A stretch of DNA of 33,364 nt from positions 1 to 33,364 of the forward strand of contig NZ_AWGD01000047.1 in the NCBI RefSeq assembly GCF_000495795.1. Reading direction: 5' to 3'. Under the pieces are notes generated by a model. That model was not told the DNA's origin. It searched no databases and saw only the letters and a program-made list of their open reading frames with translations. Made by a program: the position numbers and the translations under genes. Source of the stretch: Asticcacaulis sp. AC460. Its GTDB lineage: Bacteria > Pseudomonadota > Alphaproteobacteria > Caulobacterales > Caulobacteraceae. Positions 26,508 through 33,364 of this stretch are shown here, in pieces (the stretch's first letter is position 1; every line of letters begins with the position of its first letter).

Positions 26508-26628
26508 GAAAATGGGTCAGGCTGAGCCGAAAAAGGCTGGCTTCGAGAACCGGAGCGGAGCGTACTTCAGTACGTGAGCACCGGAAGCGCAGAAGACGGC
26601 CTTTTGCAGGCCAGCATCACCCATTTTC
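26508..26628. repeat. Long imperfect palindrome after lpd
   Basis: A 121-base imperfect palindrome centred at about 26568. The ends GAAAATGGGT (26508-26517) and ACCCATTTTC (26619-26628) are exact complements, as is the core CGTACT/AGTACG (26561-26574). The intervening arms match partially: AAAAGGC against GCCTTTT, and GAACCGGAGC against GCACCGGAAGC inverted. It begins one base after the lpd stop codon. The layout suggests an interspersed repeat, though it could also fold at the 3' end of the lpd mRNA. Confidence 0.75.
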
Positions 26629-26629
26629 T

Positions 26630-28039
26630 TTAAGCCTGCATGGTCCAGCCTTCGACTCCCATGGCCGCTTGGCGAACGGCTTCGGAGCGCGTCGGGTGCG
26701 GGTGGCAGATGCGCGCCAGGTCTTCCGAAGCGCCCGAGAACGCCATCAGCACGCAGGCTTCACCGATCATTTCGCCGACCTGCGGACCCATCATATGCAC
26801 GCCCAGAACCTTGTCGGTCTTGGCGTCGGCGATGAACTTCACGAAGCCGTCGGTCTCATGGTTGATCTTGGCGCGGCTGTTGGCCATGAACGGGAATTTG
26901 CCGGTCTTGTAGGCCACGCCCGACGCCTTGATCTGGTCTTCGGTCTGACCGACCCAGGCCACCTCCGGCGCGGTGTAAACGACCGACGGCACCAGGTTGT
27001 AGTCGACGTGACCGGCCTTGCCGGCGATCAGTTCGATGCAGGCGACGGCATCTTCTTCCGCCTTATGGGCCAGCATCGGCCCCAGGATAACGTCACCAAT
27101 GGCCCAGACGCCCGGCGCCGAGGTCTTGAAATGATTGGTCGGGATAAAGCCGCGCGGATCGGTGGCAACGCCGACCGTATCCAGGCCCAGGCCGTGGGTG
27201 AAGGGACGGCGGCCGATGGCCACCAGCACGACATCGGCCGACAGTTTTTCGGCGGCGCCACCGGCGGCGGGTTCCAGGGTCAGCTCAACACCCTTGGCGC
27301 CCGGCACCGCGCCGGTCACCTTGGTGCCCAGCTTGAAGGTGATGCCCTGCTTTTCCAGCGAACGGCGGAAGGCGGTGGCGACTTCGGTATCCATGCCCGG
27401 CGTGATGCGGTCGAGGAACTCGACCACGGTCACCTGGGCGCCCAGGCGGCGCCACACGGAACCCAGTTCCAAGCCGATAATGCCGGCGCCGATGACGACC
27501 AGCGACTTCGGCACCGCCGCCAGCGACAGGGCACCGGTGGAGTCGACGATCGACTTCTGGTCGACCGGCACGCCAGGCAGCGGGGTCGGTTCTGAACCGG
27601 TGGCGATGACGATGTTGCGGGTAGCCAGCGACTGGGTCGAGCCGTCATTGGCGGTCACAGTGACCTTGCCGGCGCCGGCGATCGAGCCCTTGCCGATGAA
27701 ATAGGTGACCTTGTTCTTCTTCATCAAAAATTCGACGCCCTTGGTCAGGGCAGTGACGCTGTCCTGCTTGGACTTCATCATCTGGACCAGGTTCAGCCGG
27801 GGCGCCGGGACCTCGATACCGATGGTGGTGAATTCGGTCGTGGTGGCTTCGAACAGTTCCGAGGCGTGCAGCAGGGCCTTCGACGGCATGCAGCCGACGT
27901 TCAGGCAGGTGCCGCCCAGCATGCCGCGGGATTCGACGATGGCGGTCTTCAAGCCCAGTTGTCCGGCACGGATCGCCGCGTTGTAGCCACCGGGACCACC
28001 GCCGATGATCACCACGTCGAAATTCAGGTCGTCAGCCAT
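26630..28039 (-). CDS. lpd: Dihydrolipoyl dehydrogenase (E3)
   Basis: FAD-dependent E3 subunit that reoxidises dihydrolipoamide for 2-oxoglutarate dehydrogenase, and possibly for other lipoamide complexes. The 469 residues contain FAD motif GGGPGG (13-18), redox-active C45 and C50 in GGTCLNVGC, the NAD motif VIGAGIIGLELG, and a second FAD motif WAIGDV. The C-terminal catalytic dyad is H448 and E453 in HPHPTRSE. I chose the ATG at 28039 (MADDLNFDVVIIGG), with GAAGGG about 6 bases upstream; the longer frame to 28105 is not family sequence. Two genes of unknown function separate it from sucB. A palindrome and a terminator follow. Confidence 0.96.
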   Translation of the reverse strand: MADDLNFDVVIIGGGPGGYNAAIRAGQLGLKTAIVESRGMLGGTCLNVGCMPSKALLHASELFEATTTEFTTIGIEVPAPRLNLVQMMKSKQDSVTALTKGVEFLMKKNKVTYFIGKGSIAGAGKVTVTANDGSTQSLATRNIVIATGSEPTPLPGVPVDQKSIVDSTGALSLAAVPKSLVVIGAGIIGLELGSVWRRLGAQVTVVEFLDRITPGMDTEVATAFRRSLEKQGITFKLGTKVTGAVPGAKGVELTLEPAAGGAAEKLSADVVLVAIGRRPFTHGLGLDTVGVATDPRGFIPTNHFKTSAPGVWAIGDVILGPMLAHKAEEDAVACIELIAGKAGHVDYNLVPSVVYTAPEVAWVGQTEDQIKASGVAYKTGKFPFMANSRAKINHETDGFVKFIADAKTDKVLGVHMMGPQVGEMIGEACVLMAFSGASEDLARICHPHPTRSEAVRQAAMGVEGWTMQA

Positions 28040-28132
28040 GTTGGGCCCTTCCCCATCAAGGATAAATGCTGCCCGTGAGTTAGGAGCGTGACGCCGTAAG
28101 GTCAAGCCAATTACGGCCCGGGACGTGCTTTT

Positions 28133-28672
28133 TTAGGCCGGAAGGGCTCCGGATATCTTCAGCTGTGGACGGCGGCGCGACATGTAGATGAGGAAGCCCA
28201 GCACCAGCGCCACCAGGGTGATGACATAGCGCGGGTCCCAGCCCGACAGGATGGAGAAAACCTTGTCCATGATGCCGCCACCGGCCGATCCGTTGGTGAT
28301 ATAGGTCAGGATCAGGTCGGCGACGAAGCCCAGCAGGTAGGTGAAGGCGGCACGGACATTGCCGTTCGCATGCAGCCAGGCAGCGACGAGGTAAAGGAAG
28401 ACGACGGCGCCCCACAGGCCGATAACCGGTGTGTTCTGGGTCTGGACGGCTTCGACGGCGGTTTCGCCCTGGATGGAGTTCATGTCCGGCGCGCCCTGGG
28501 TCATGCCGGACGTATCGTTGAACCCACCGGAATAGTCGCTCTGATCCATGGTGCGGGCGGCGATGGTGGGCTCGCCCTGATCGGGGAAGAGAAAGGCCTT
28601 GGCGACCGGGAAGGCGATCCAGGCGGCATAGGCGACGACGATCGCTACCAGAAACCAGCGTACGTATTTCAT
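28133..28672 (-). CDS. Hypothetical inner-membrane protein upstream of lpd
   Basis: A 179-residue protein with four predicted helices (about 5-25, 83-102, 109-128 and 150-170). A polar, probably periplasmic segment at 30-80 (rich in Gln, Asp, Gly and Thr) lies between the first two. The C-terminus is basic (SRRRPQLK). I recognise no family. CGGGGA lies just before the ATG at 28672, so the start 7 codons earlier is rejected. It has its own sigma-70-type promoter at 28708-28736 and lies 93 bases upstream of lpd, so it may share a transcript with lpd. Confidence 0.75.
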   Translation of the reverse strand: MKYVRWFLVAIVVAYAAWIAFPVAKAFLFPDQGEPTIAARTMDQSDYSGGFNDTSGMTQGAPDMNSIQGETAVEAVQTQNTPVIGLWGAVVFLYLVAAWLHANGNVRAAFTYLLGFVADLILTYITNGSAGGGIMDKVFSILSGWDPRYVITLVALVLGFLIYMSRRRPQLKISGALPA

Positions 28673-28694
28673 GATCCCCGTTCCCTCTTTCACA

Positions 28695-28736
28695 TATGGT
28701 TAAGACCATAGTAACCGATCGGAACGGGGGCGTCAA
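28695..28736 (-). promoter_or_regulatory. Sigma-70-type promoter with overlapping palindromic operator
   Basis: On the minus strand, TTGACG (28731-28736) and TACTAT (28708-28713) are separated by exactly 17 bases, close to the housekeeping consensus. The perfect inverted repeat TATGGT-TAAG-ACCATA (28695-28710) overlaps the -10 element and the expected start site, a natural place for a repressor. The downstream ATG is at 28672. Confidence 0.6.
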
Positions 28737-28775
28737 AAGGGCCAATGCAAGGAGAGCAATACCCGTCCGACGGAT

Positions 28776-29666
28776 CTACTCCGCCTTATCCTCGTCGGGT
28801 TCGGCGATGGTCGCCAGGATGGCCGCCGGGTTTTCCTGCAACGTTCCCAGCAGGCCCAGGTTCTGGCGCGAGAAATCGACCGTCTGGTTGAAGAAATCCC
28901 TGCCGCCACAGGCCAGGACGCCCTGCTGGTAGCTGGTCTGGTACACGCGAACAGCGTCTTGTTGAACCTTGGCAAACTGGTCCGGCGTCAGCTTGGTGGC
29001 CGCAATATCGACCTTCTGGGCCTTTTCCATGCGCGCAAAGGCATTGGCCGACTGGGCGCAGGTGGTCGCGGCATTGACCATGCCGGGCTTCAGGATCAGG
29101 TCCTGGTTCAGATTGAGCGTGTCGTCGTCATTGCCAAAGGTCTGCGGCACGAAGAAGCCCGTACTGCCGGCGGCTGGGTCATTGCCCATGCCCAGCGAAG
29201 CGTTGGTCTGCTCCTGGTTCTTGCGGCGGCCGACGTGCTTGGCCAGATAGATCCAGAACTCGGATTCATCCAGCATGGCGTCTTCGTTGAACTCGATATC
29301 GAACTTGTCTTTCGACGTGATGTACAGGTCCAGGAGCTCGCGGTAGCCCTTCTTGAGGCGCTCCTTGTCGGGTTGGGCCAGGCGATACGCTTCCGAGGGG
29401 CGGCCGAGATCCAGCGCCAGGCCATATTGCAGCATGTATTCGGGATGCTGGACGTCGGCCTTTTGCAGCAGTTCCAGCATCGGCGTGGTCATGGCGGCGG
29501 TGACATGCCCCTGCCCCTTGACGGCGTCGACCTGCGTATAGCTGGCCTTGCTGTTCAGCTCCTTCTTGCGCCCCGCCGCCTGGGCCGTTCCCCCAAATGC
29601 GACAGCCGCCACCAGACACCAGGCAAGACTCTGGACGACGAGACTTTGGACTTTCACTGTTTTCAT
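28776..29666 (-). CDS. Exported hypothetical protein between sucB and lpd
   Basis: A protein of up to 296 residues with a signal peptide ending near GTAQAAG (about 31). The mature part is helical and charged. It contains HVTAAMTTPMLELLQKA (54-70), shared in part with the exported protein at 25704-26435, two Cys (ATTCAQS and VLACGGR), and an acidic tail (EPDEDKAE). I recognise no family. The start is ambiguous. For the ATG at 29666, a CGGGG sequence abuts the codon, whereas a GTG at 29657 has better spacing. A small palindrome, CTATT-TTG-AATAG (29679-29691), sits just upstream in an AT-rich stretch that probably holds the promoter, after the sucB terminator. Confidence 0.75.
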   Translation of the reverse strand: MKTVKVQSLVVQSLAWCLVAAVAFGGTAQAAGRKKELNSKASYTQVDAVKGQGHVTAAMTTPMLELLQKADVQHPEYMLQYGLALDLGRPSEAYRLAQPDKERLKKGYRELLDLYITSKDKFDIEFNEDAMLDESEFWIYLAKHVGRRKNQEQTNASLGMGNDPAAGSTGFFVPQTFGNDDDTLNLNQDLILKPGMVNAATTCAQSANAFARMEKAQKVDIAATKLTPDQFAKVQQDAVRVYQTSYQQGVLACGGRDFFNQTVDFSRQNLGLLGTLQENPAAILATIAEPDEDKAE

Positions 29667-29722
29667 CCCCGAAAATAACTATTTTGAATAGACTAATTCA
29701 TCCCGGCGGCATGCGCCATAAC

Positions 29723-29752
29723 AAAAAACCCGCCGGGCGAACCGGCGGGTTT
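29723..29752 (-). terminator. Rho-independent terminator of sucB
   Basis: CCCGCCGG (29729-29736) pairs with CCGGCGGG (29742-29749), extended by three A-T pairs. On the minus strand it ends in TTTTTT (complement of 29723-29728). It lies 24 bases beyond the sucB stop and ends the sucA-sucB transcript. Confidence 0.9.
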
Positions 29753-29775
29753 AATGTGTCGAATTTGTCGTACTT

Positions 29776-30996
29776 TTATACCTCGAGCACGAAGCGCTGG
29801 GGATCTTCCAGGCCTTCCTTGACACGGACCAGGAAGGTCACGGCTTCCTTGCCGTCAACGATGCGGTGATCGTAGGACAGGGCCAGGTACATCATCGGAC
29901 GAACCACGACCTGACCATTGACGACCATGGCGCGGTCCTTGATGGCGTGCATGCCGAGGATGGCGACCTGTGGCATGTTCAGGATCGGGGTCGACATCAG
30001 CGAACCGTAGATGCCGCCGTTGGTGATGGTGAAGGTGCCGCCCTGGAGCTGATCCAGCGACAGAGTGCCGTCACGGGCCTGCTTGCCCAGCGCGCCGATG
30101 CCCTTTTCGATCCCGGCCAGGGACAGGGTGTCGACATCGCGCAGAACCGGCACGACCAGGCCCTTTTCGGTGCCAACAGCCACGCCAAGGTCATAGTGGT
30201 TCTTGTAGATGATGTCGGTTCCGTCGATCTCGGCGTTGACGGCCGGAATGTCCTTCAGCGCCGCGACCACGGCCTTGGCGAAGAACGACATGAAGCCGAG
30301 CTTGACGCCGTGACGCTTTTCAAAAGCGTCCTTATAGGCGTTGCGCACATTCATGATGGTCGACATGTCGACTTCGTTGAAGGTGGTCAGCTGGGCCGCG
30401 GTGTTCTGCGACTCCTTCAGGCGGCGGGCGATGGTCTGGCGCAGGCGCGTCATCTTCACGCGCTCTTCGCGGGCGCCCAGGGCGCGCGGCGCGGCCGTGG
30501 CAGCGACAGGCGCCTGGGCCACAGCCGTGGAGGTGCCGCCGGACAGGGCTGCCAGGGCGTCGCCCTTGGTGATGCGCCCGTCCTTGCCTGTGCCGTCGAC
30601 CTTGTTAGGGTCGAGGCCGGTTTCGGAGACGATGCGGTTGACGGCCGGCGACAGCGGCTTGTCGCTGGAGGCCGGAGCCGGGGTGGGCGCCGGAGCGGGT
30701 GCAGCGGCCGGAGCCGGCGCAGGTTCCGGCGCGGCGGCCGGAGCGGCGGGTGCAGCGGCAGCACCGGCGCCACCGACGGAACCCAGAACCGTGCCCGGGG
30801 TGACGGTTTCACCTTCGGCGACCAGGATGGTCAGGACGCCATCGGCCGGCGAAGACACTTCCAGAGCGACCTTGTCGGTTTCGAGTTCGACCAGGACCTC
30901 GTCCTTCTTGACGGTGTCGCCGGACTTCTTGGTCCAACGGCCGACGGTGGCTTCGGCAACGGATTCCCCCAGCACGGGAGTAAGGATATCAGCCAT
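29776..30996 (-). CDS. sucB: 2-oxoglutarate dehydrogenase E2, dihydrolipoyl succinyltransferase
   Basis: Core subunit of the 2-oxoglutarate dehydrogenase complex. It transfers succinyl groups from its lipoyl arm to CoA in the TCA cycle. The 406 residues comprise one lipoyl domain (1-75, lipoylated K42 in ETDKVALEV), then an Ala/Pro linker (about 78-110) that works as a swinging arm. The E1/E3-binding domain follows (about 113-150, [14 protein letters not shown]), then the catalytic domain, with H377 and D381 in [13 protein letters not shown] lies 7 bases before the ATG at 30996. sucA is 84 bases upstream on the same strand, with a hairpin between them. Confidence 0.97.
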   Translation of the reverse strand: MADILTPVLGESVAEATVGRWTKKSGDTVKKDEVLVELETDKVALEVSSPADGVLTILVAEGETVTPGTVLGSVGGAGAAAAPAAPAAAPEPAPAPAAAPAPAPTPAPASSDKPLSPAVNRIVSETGLDPNKVDGTGKDGRITKGDALAALSGGTSTAVAQAPVAATAAPRALGAREERVKMTRLRQTIARRLKESQNTAAQLTTFNEVDMSTIMNVRNAYKDAFEKRHGVKLGFMSFFAKAVVAALKDIPAVNAEIDGTDIIYKNHYDLGVAVGTEKGLVVPVLRDVDTLSLAGIEKGIGALGKQARDGTLSLDQLQGGTFTITNGGIYGSLMSTPILNMPQVAILGMHAIKDRAMVVNGQVVVRPMMYLALSYDHRIVDGKEAVTFLVRVKEGLEDPQRFVLEV

Positions 30997-31042
30997 AGTT
31001 AGGCTCCATTTTGTTTGCGCTCATAAAGCGCAGATAGAGGGA

Positions 31043-31066
31043 GCCGCTCCCGCGATCGGGAGCGGC
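31043..31066 (-). other. Intercistronic hairpin between sucA and sucB
   Basis: GCCGCTCCCG (31043-31052) and CGGGAGCGGC (31057-31066) form a perfect 10-base stem with a 4-base loop. No T-run follows on the minus strand, so this is not a standard terminator. It could stabilise the sucA message, mark a processing site or tune the E1:E2 ratio. Confidence 0.6.
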
Positions 31067-31080
31067 GTGTTGGGGAATGG

Positions 31081-33364
31081 TTACGCGAAGGCTTCGTTGA
31101 GGAACGTTTCAAGCTCTTTCAGGTGGCGGCTCATCTGGCCGGCAGCCGTCGAGGCCGAGGCCGGGCGGCCGACATAGCGCGCCCGCTTGGCCTTGACCTT
31201 CAGGCGGTCCAGGGTGAGTTCCAGCCACGGATCGACAAAAGCCCAGCCGCCCATATTCTTCGGCTCTTCCTGGCACCACACCAGTTCGGCGTTCGGGAAG
31301 CGGCCCAGTTCGGTCATCAGCGACTTCATCGGCCACGGATAGAACTGCTCCAGGCGCATCAGGTAGATGTCCTTGATCTGCTTCTTTTCGCGGTCTTCCA
31401 GGAGGTCGTAATAGACCTTGCCCGAACACAGCACGACGCGGCGGATCTTGTCGTCCGGCACCAGCTTGAGGCCGGCGACGTCGGGACGGCGCTCGGCATC
31501 GTCATGCAGCACGCGGTGGAACGACGAGCCTTCCGAAATCTCGCTCAGTTGCGAGACCGCCTTCTTGTGACGCAGCAGCGACTTCGGCGTCATCAGGATC
31601 AGCGGCTTGCGGAAGGGCCGGTGGATCTGGCGGCGCAGGATGTGGAAGTAGTTGGACGGCGTCGTGCAGTTGGCGACCTGCATATTGTCTTCGGCGCACA
31701 TCTGCAGGAAGCGTTCGAGGCGGGCGGAGGAGTGCTCCGGACCCTGGCCTTCGTAGCCGTGCGGCAGCAGCATGACCAGGCCGGACATGCGCAGCCACTT
31801 GCGTTCACCGGAACTGATGAACTGGTCGATGATGACCTGGGCGCCGTTGACGAAGTCGCCGAACTGGCCTTCCCACAGGGTGAGCGTGTTCGGGTCGGCC
31901 AGCGAGTAGCCGTATTCGAAGCCCAGAACCGCCTCTTCCGACAGAGCCGAGTCGATACCTTCGTACAGCGCCTGGCCTTCACGGATGTGGTTGAACGGGA
32001 AGTAGCGCTCTTCGGTCGTTTGGTCGATGAAGCCGGAATGGCGTTGAGAGAAGGTGCCACGGATTGAGTCCTGGCCTGACAGACGCACCGGGAAGCCCTC
32101 GTCGAGCAGCGAGCAGAAGGCCAGGGATTCCGCCGTCGCCCAGTCGAGGTTCTCGCCACTGGCGATCATTTGCTGGCGCGCTTCGATGACGCGCTTCAGC
32201 GTGCGATGGGCATCGATGTCGTTCGGAATGGTCGTGATCTTCTTGCCGATCTCCACCAGCTTGGCGCGCGGCACGGCGGTGATGCCGCGGCGTTCGTCCT
32301 CTTCCGGCAGCCCCAGGCCCGACCACTTGCCGTCCAGCCAGTCGGCCTTGGTGGCACGATAGGCCTTACCGGCGTCGAACTCCTCGTCCATGAAGGTGTC
32401 GAAGTCCTTCAGCCACTGGTCGTACTCCGCCTGGGTGCAGACACCTTCCTTGATCAGGCGCTGCGCGTACAGGTCGCGCGTCGACGGATGGTCCTTGATC
32501 TTGGCGTACATGATCGGCTGGGTGAAGGTGGGATCGTCACCTTCGTTGTGACCAAAGCGCCGGTAGCAGAACATGTCGATGACGACGTCCTTGGCGAACT
32601 TCTGGCGGAATTCGGTCGCCATCTTGGCGGAGAAGACCACGGCTTCGGGATCGTCGCCGTTGCAGTGCAGGATCGGCGCCTGGGCCATCAAAGCGACGTC
32701 GGACGGATAGGGGGACGAACGCGAGAAGCGCGGGCTGGTGGTGAAGCCGATCTGGTTGTTAATGATGAAGTGGATGGTGCCGCCGGTCTTGTACCCTTTC
32801 AGGTCCGCCAGAGCCAGACACTCCATGCCGACGCCCTGGCCGGCAAAGGCCGCGTCGCCGTGGATTAGCAGGCCAACCGCGCTACCGCGGTCAGGGCCTT
32901 TTTCACCGGCCAGCAGAGCCGGGTTGGCTTTGTGGTGGAACGACTGCTTGGCGCGCGTCTTGCCAAGGACGACCGGGTTGACGATTTCCAGGTGCGACGG
33001 GTTGGCCGTCAGCGAGAGATGGACGTTGTTGCCGTCGAAGGCGCGATCCGAAGAGGCGCCCATATGGTACTTCACGTCCGACGAACCTTCGATGTCCGTC
33101 GGCAGGGTCGAACCACCCTGGAATTCGTGGAAGATGGCGCGGTACGGCTTGCCCATCACCCCGGCCAGGGTGTTGAGGCGGCCACGGTGGGCCATGCCGA
33201 AGATGATGTCCTTGACGCCCAGGGCGCCGCCGCGCTTGATGATCTGCTCCAGCGCCGGGATCATGGCTTCGCCGCCATCGAGGCCGAAACGCTTGGTGCC
33301 GGGGAAGCGACGGTGACAGAAGCGTTCGAAACCCTCGGTCTCGATCAGCTTCTTCAGGATGGCG
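31081..33364 (-). CDS. sucA: 2-oxoglutarate dehydrogenase E1, 5' end cut by window
   Basis: Thiamine diphosphate-dependent decarboxylase of the 2-oxoglutarate dehydrogenase complex. The frame stays open to the window edge. Upstream of an internal Met at 33264 the translation reads FCHRRFPGTKRFGLDGGE, which is canonical E1 sequence, so the true start lies outside. About 760 residues are present out of a usual 930-990. Visible landmarks are MAHRGRLNTLAGV, the diphosphate/Mg site HGDAAFAGQG with INNQIGF (about 32745-32870), the FCYRRFGHNEGDDP segment, and the C-terminal WCQEEPKNMGGW. sucB follows 84 bases downstream. Confidence 0.97.
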   Translation of the reverse strand, partial: AILKKLIETEGFERFCHRRFPGTKRFGLDGGEAMIPALEQIIKRGGALGVKDIIFGMAHRGRLNTLAGVMGKPYRAIFHEFQGGSTLPTDIEGSSDVKYHMGASSDRAFDGNNVHLSLTANPSHLEIVNPVVLGKTRAKQSFHHKANPALLAGEKGPDRGSAVGLLIHGDAAFAGQGVGMECLALADLKGYKTGGTIHFIINNQIGFTTSPRFSRSSPYPSDVALMAQAPILHCNGDDPEAVVFSAKMATEFRQKFAKDVVIDMFCYRRFGHNEGDDPTFTQPIMYAKIKDHPSTRDLYAQRLIKEGVCTQAEYDQWLKDFDTFMDEEFDAGKAYRATKADWLDGKWSGLGLPEEDERRGITAVPRAKLVEIGKKITTIPNDIDAHRTLKRVIEARQQMIASGENLDWATAESLAFCSLLDEGFPVRLSGQDSIRGTFSQRHSGFIDQTTEERYFPFNHIREGQALYEGIDSALSEEAVLGFEYGYSLADPNTLTLWEGQFGDFVNGAQVIIDQFISSGERKWLRMSGLVMLLPHGYEGQGPEHSSARLERFLQMCAEDNMQVANCTTPSNYFHILRRQIHRPFRKPLILMTPKSLLRHKKAVSQLSEISEGSSFHRVLHDDAERRPDVAGLKLVPDDKIRRVVLCSGKVYYDLLEDREKKQIKDIYLMRLEQFYPWPMKSLMTELGRFPNAELVWCQEEPKNMGGWAFVDPWLELTLDRLKVKAKRARYVGRPASASTAAGQMSRHLKELETFLNEAFA

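Noticed and set aside
26303..27595. 430-codon frame antisense to lpd
   Set aside because: It spans the lpd terminator, the palindrome and the lpd gene; no coherent protein features.
29866..31002. 378-codon frame antisense to sucB
   Set aside because: The Gly/Arg-rich translation arises from the Ala/Pro linker of SucB read on the opposite strand.

Overview
This GC-rich window looks chromosomal and comes from an alphaproteobacterium, most plausibly of the order Caulobacterales. The case rests on gene content: a membrane-anchored CycM-type cytochrome c, a DUF2794-type protein, a Tas-like aldo/keto reductase, a ZapE ATPase, and 2-oxoglutarate dehydrogenase genes lying near lpd. I cannot fix the genus. 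No tRNA, rRNA, CRISPR array, phage gene or transposase was seen.

Layout. 1-798: a partial cytochrome c gene (minus) diverges from pheA (plus). 1663-2002: no gene, but a nested inverted-repeat element. 2003-5675: cytochrome c maturation genes on the minus strand in the order ccmA, ccmB, ccmC, ccmD, ccmG. They are broken by a REP-like palindrome pair (ccmA/ccmB) and by an oppositely oriented gene of unknown function (ccmB/ccmC). 5868-8672: aconitase acnA with two terminators. 8772-10763: a small membrane protein, a glutathione transferase and a topoisomerase IB. 10919-13381: bioB, cutA and a serine hydrolase. 13383-15916 (minus): rarD, asd and a single-domain response regulator. 16159-18547: a TrxR-like flavoprotein, a small membrane protein and zapE. 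18531-20905 (minus): a CitE-like lyase, a secreted protein and an aldo/keto reductase. 21039-23224: a Bax inhibitor-1 family protein, a DUF2794 protein, a candidate small RNA and a ferredoxin-like protein. 23437-25701: a secreted glycoside hydrolase-like protein. 25704-33364 (minus): the 2-oxoglutarate dehydrogenase block.

How the genes work together. AcnA, SucA (E1), SucB (E2) and Lpd (E3) are TCA-cycle enzymes. The Ccm proteins carry heme to apocytochromes such as the CycM-type protein at the left edge. PheA and Asd are amino-acid biosynthesis enzymes and BioB makes biotin. Between sucB and lpd, and after lpd, sit three envelope genes of unknown function; two encode exported proteins that share a short motif and may be paralogues.

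Most of the window is ordinary core metabolism. The least explained parts are a terminator-ended structured RNA candidate with a C-rich loop (about 22374-22509), three unrelated palindromic repeat elements, the gene inserted head-on into the ccm cluster, and the uncharacterised envelope proteins around lpd. I found no clear multi-gene undescribed system.
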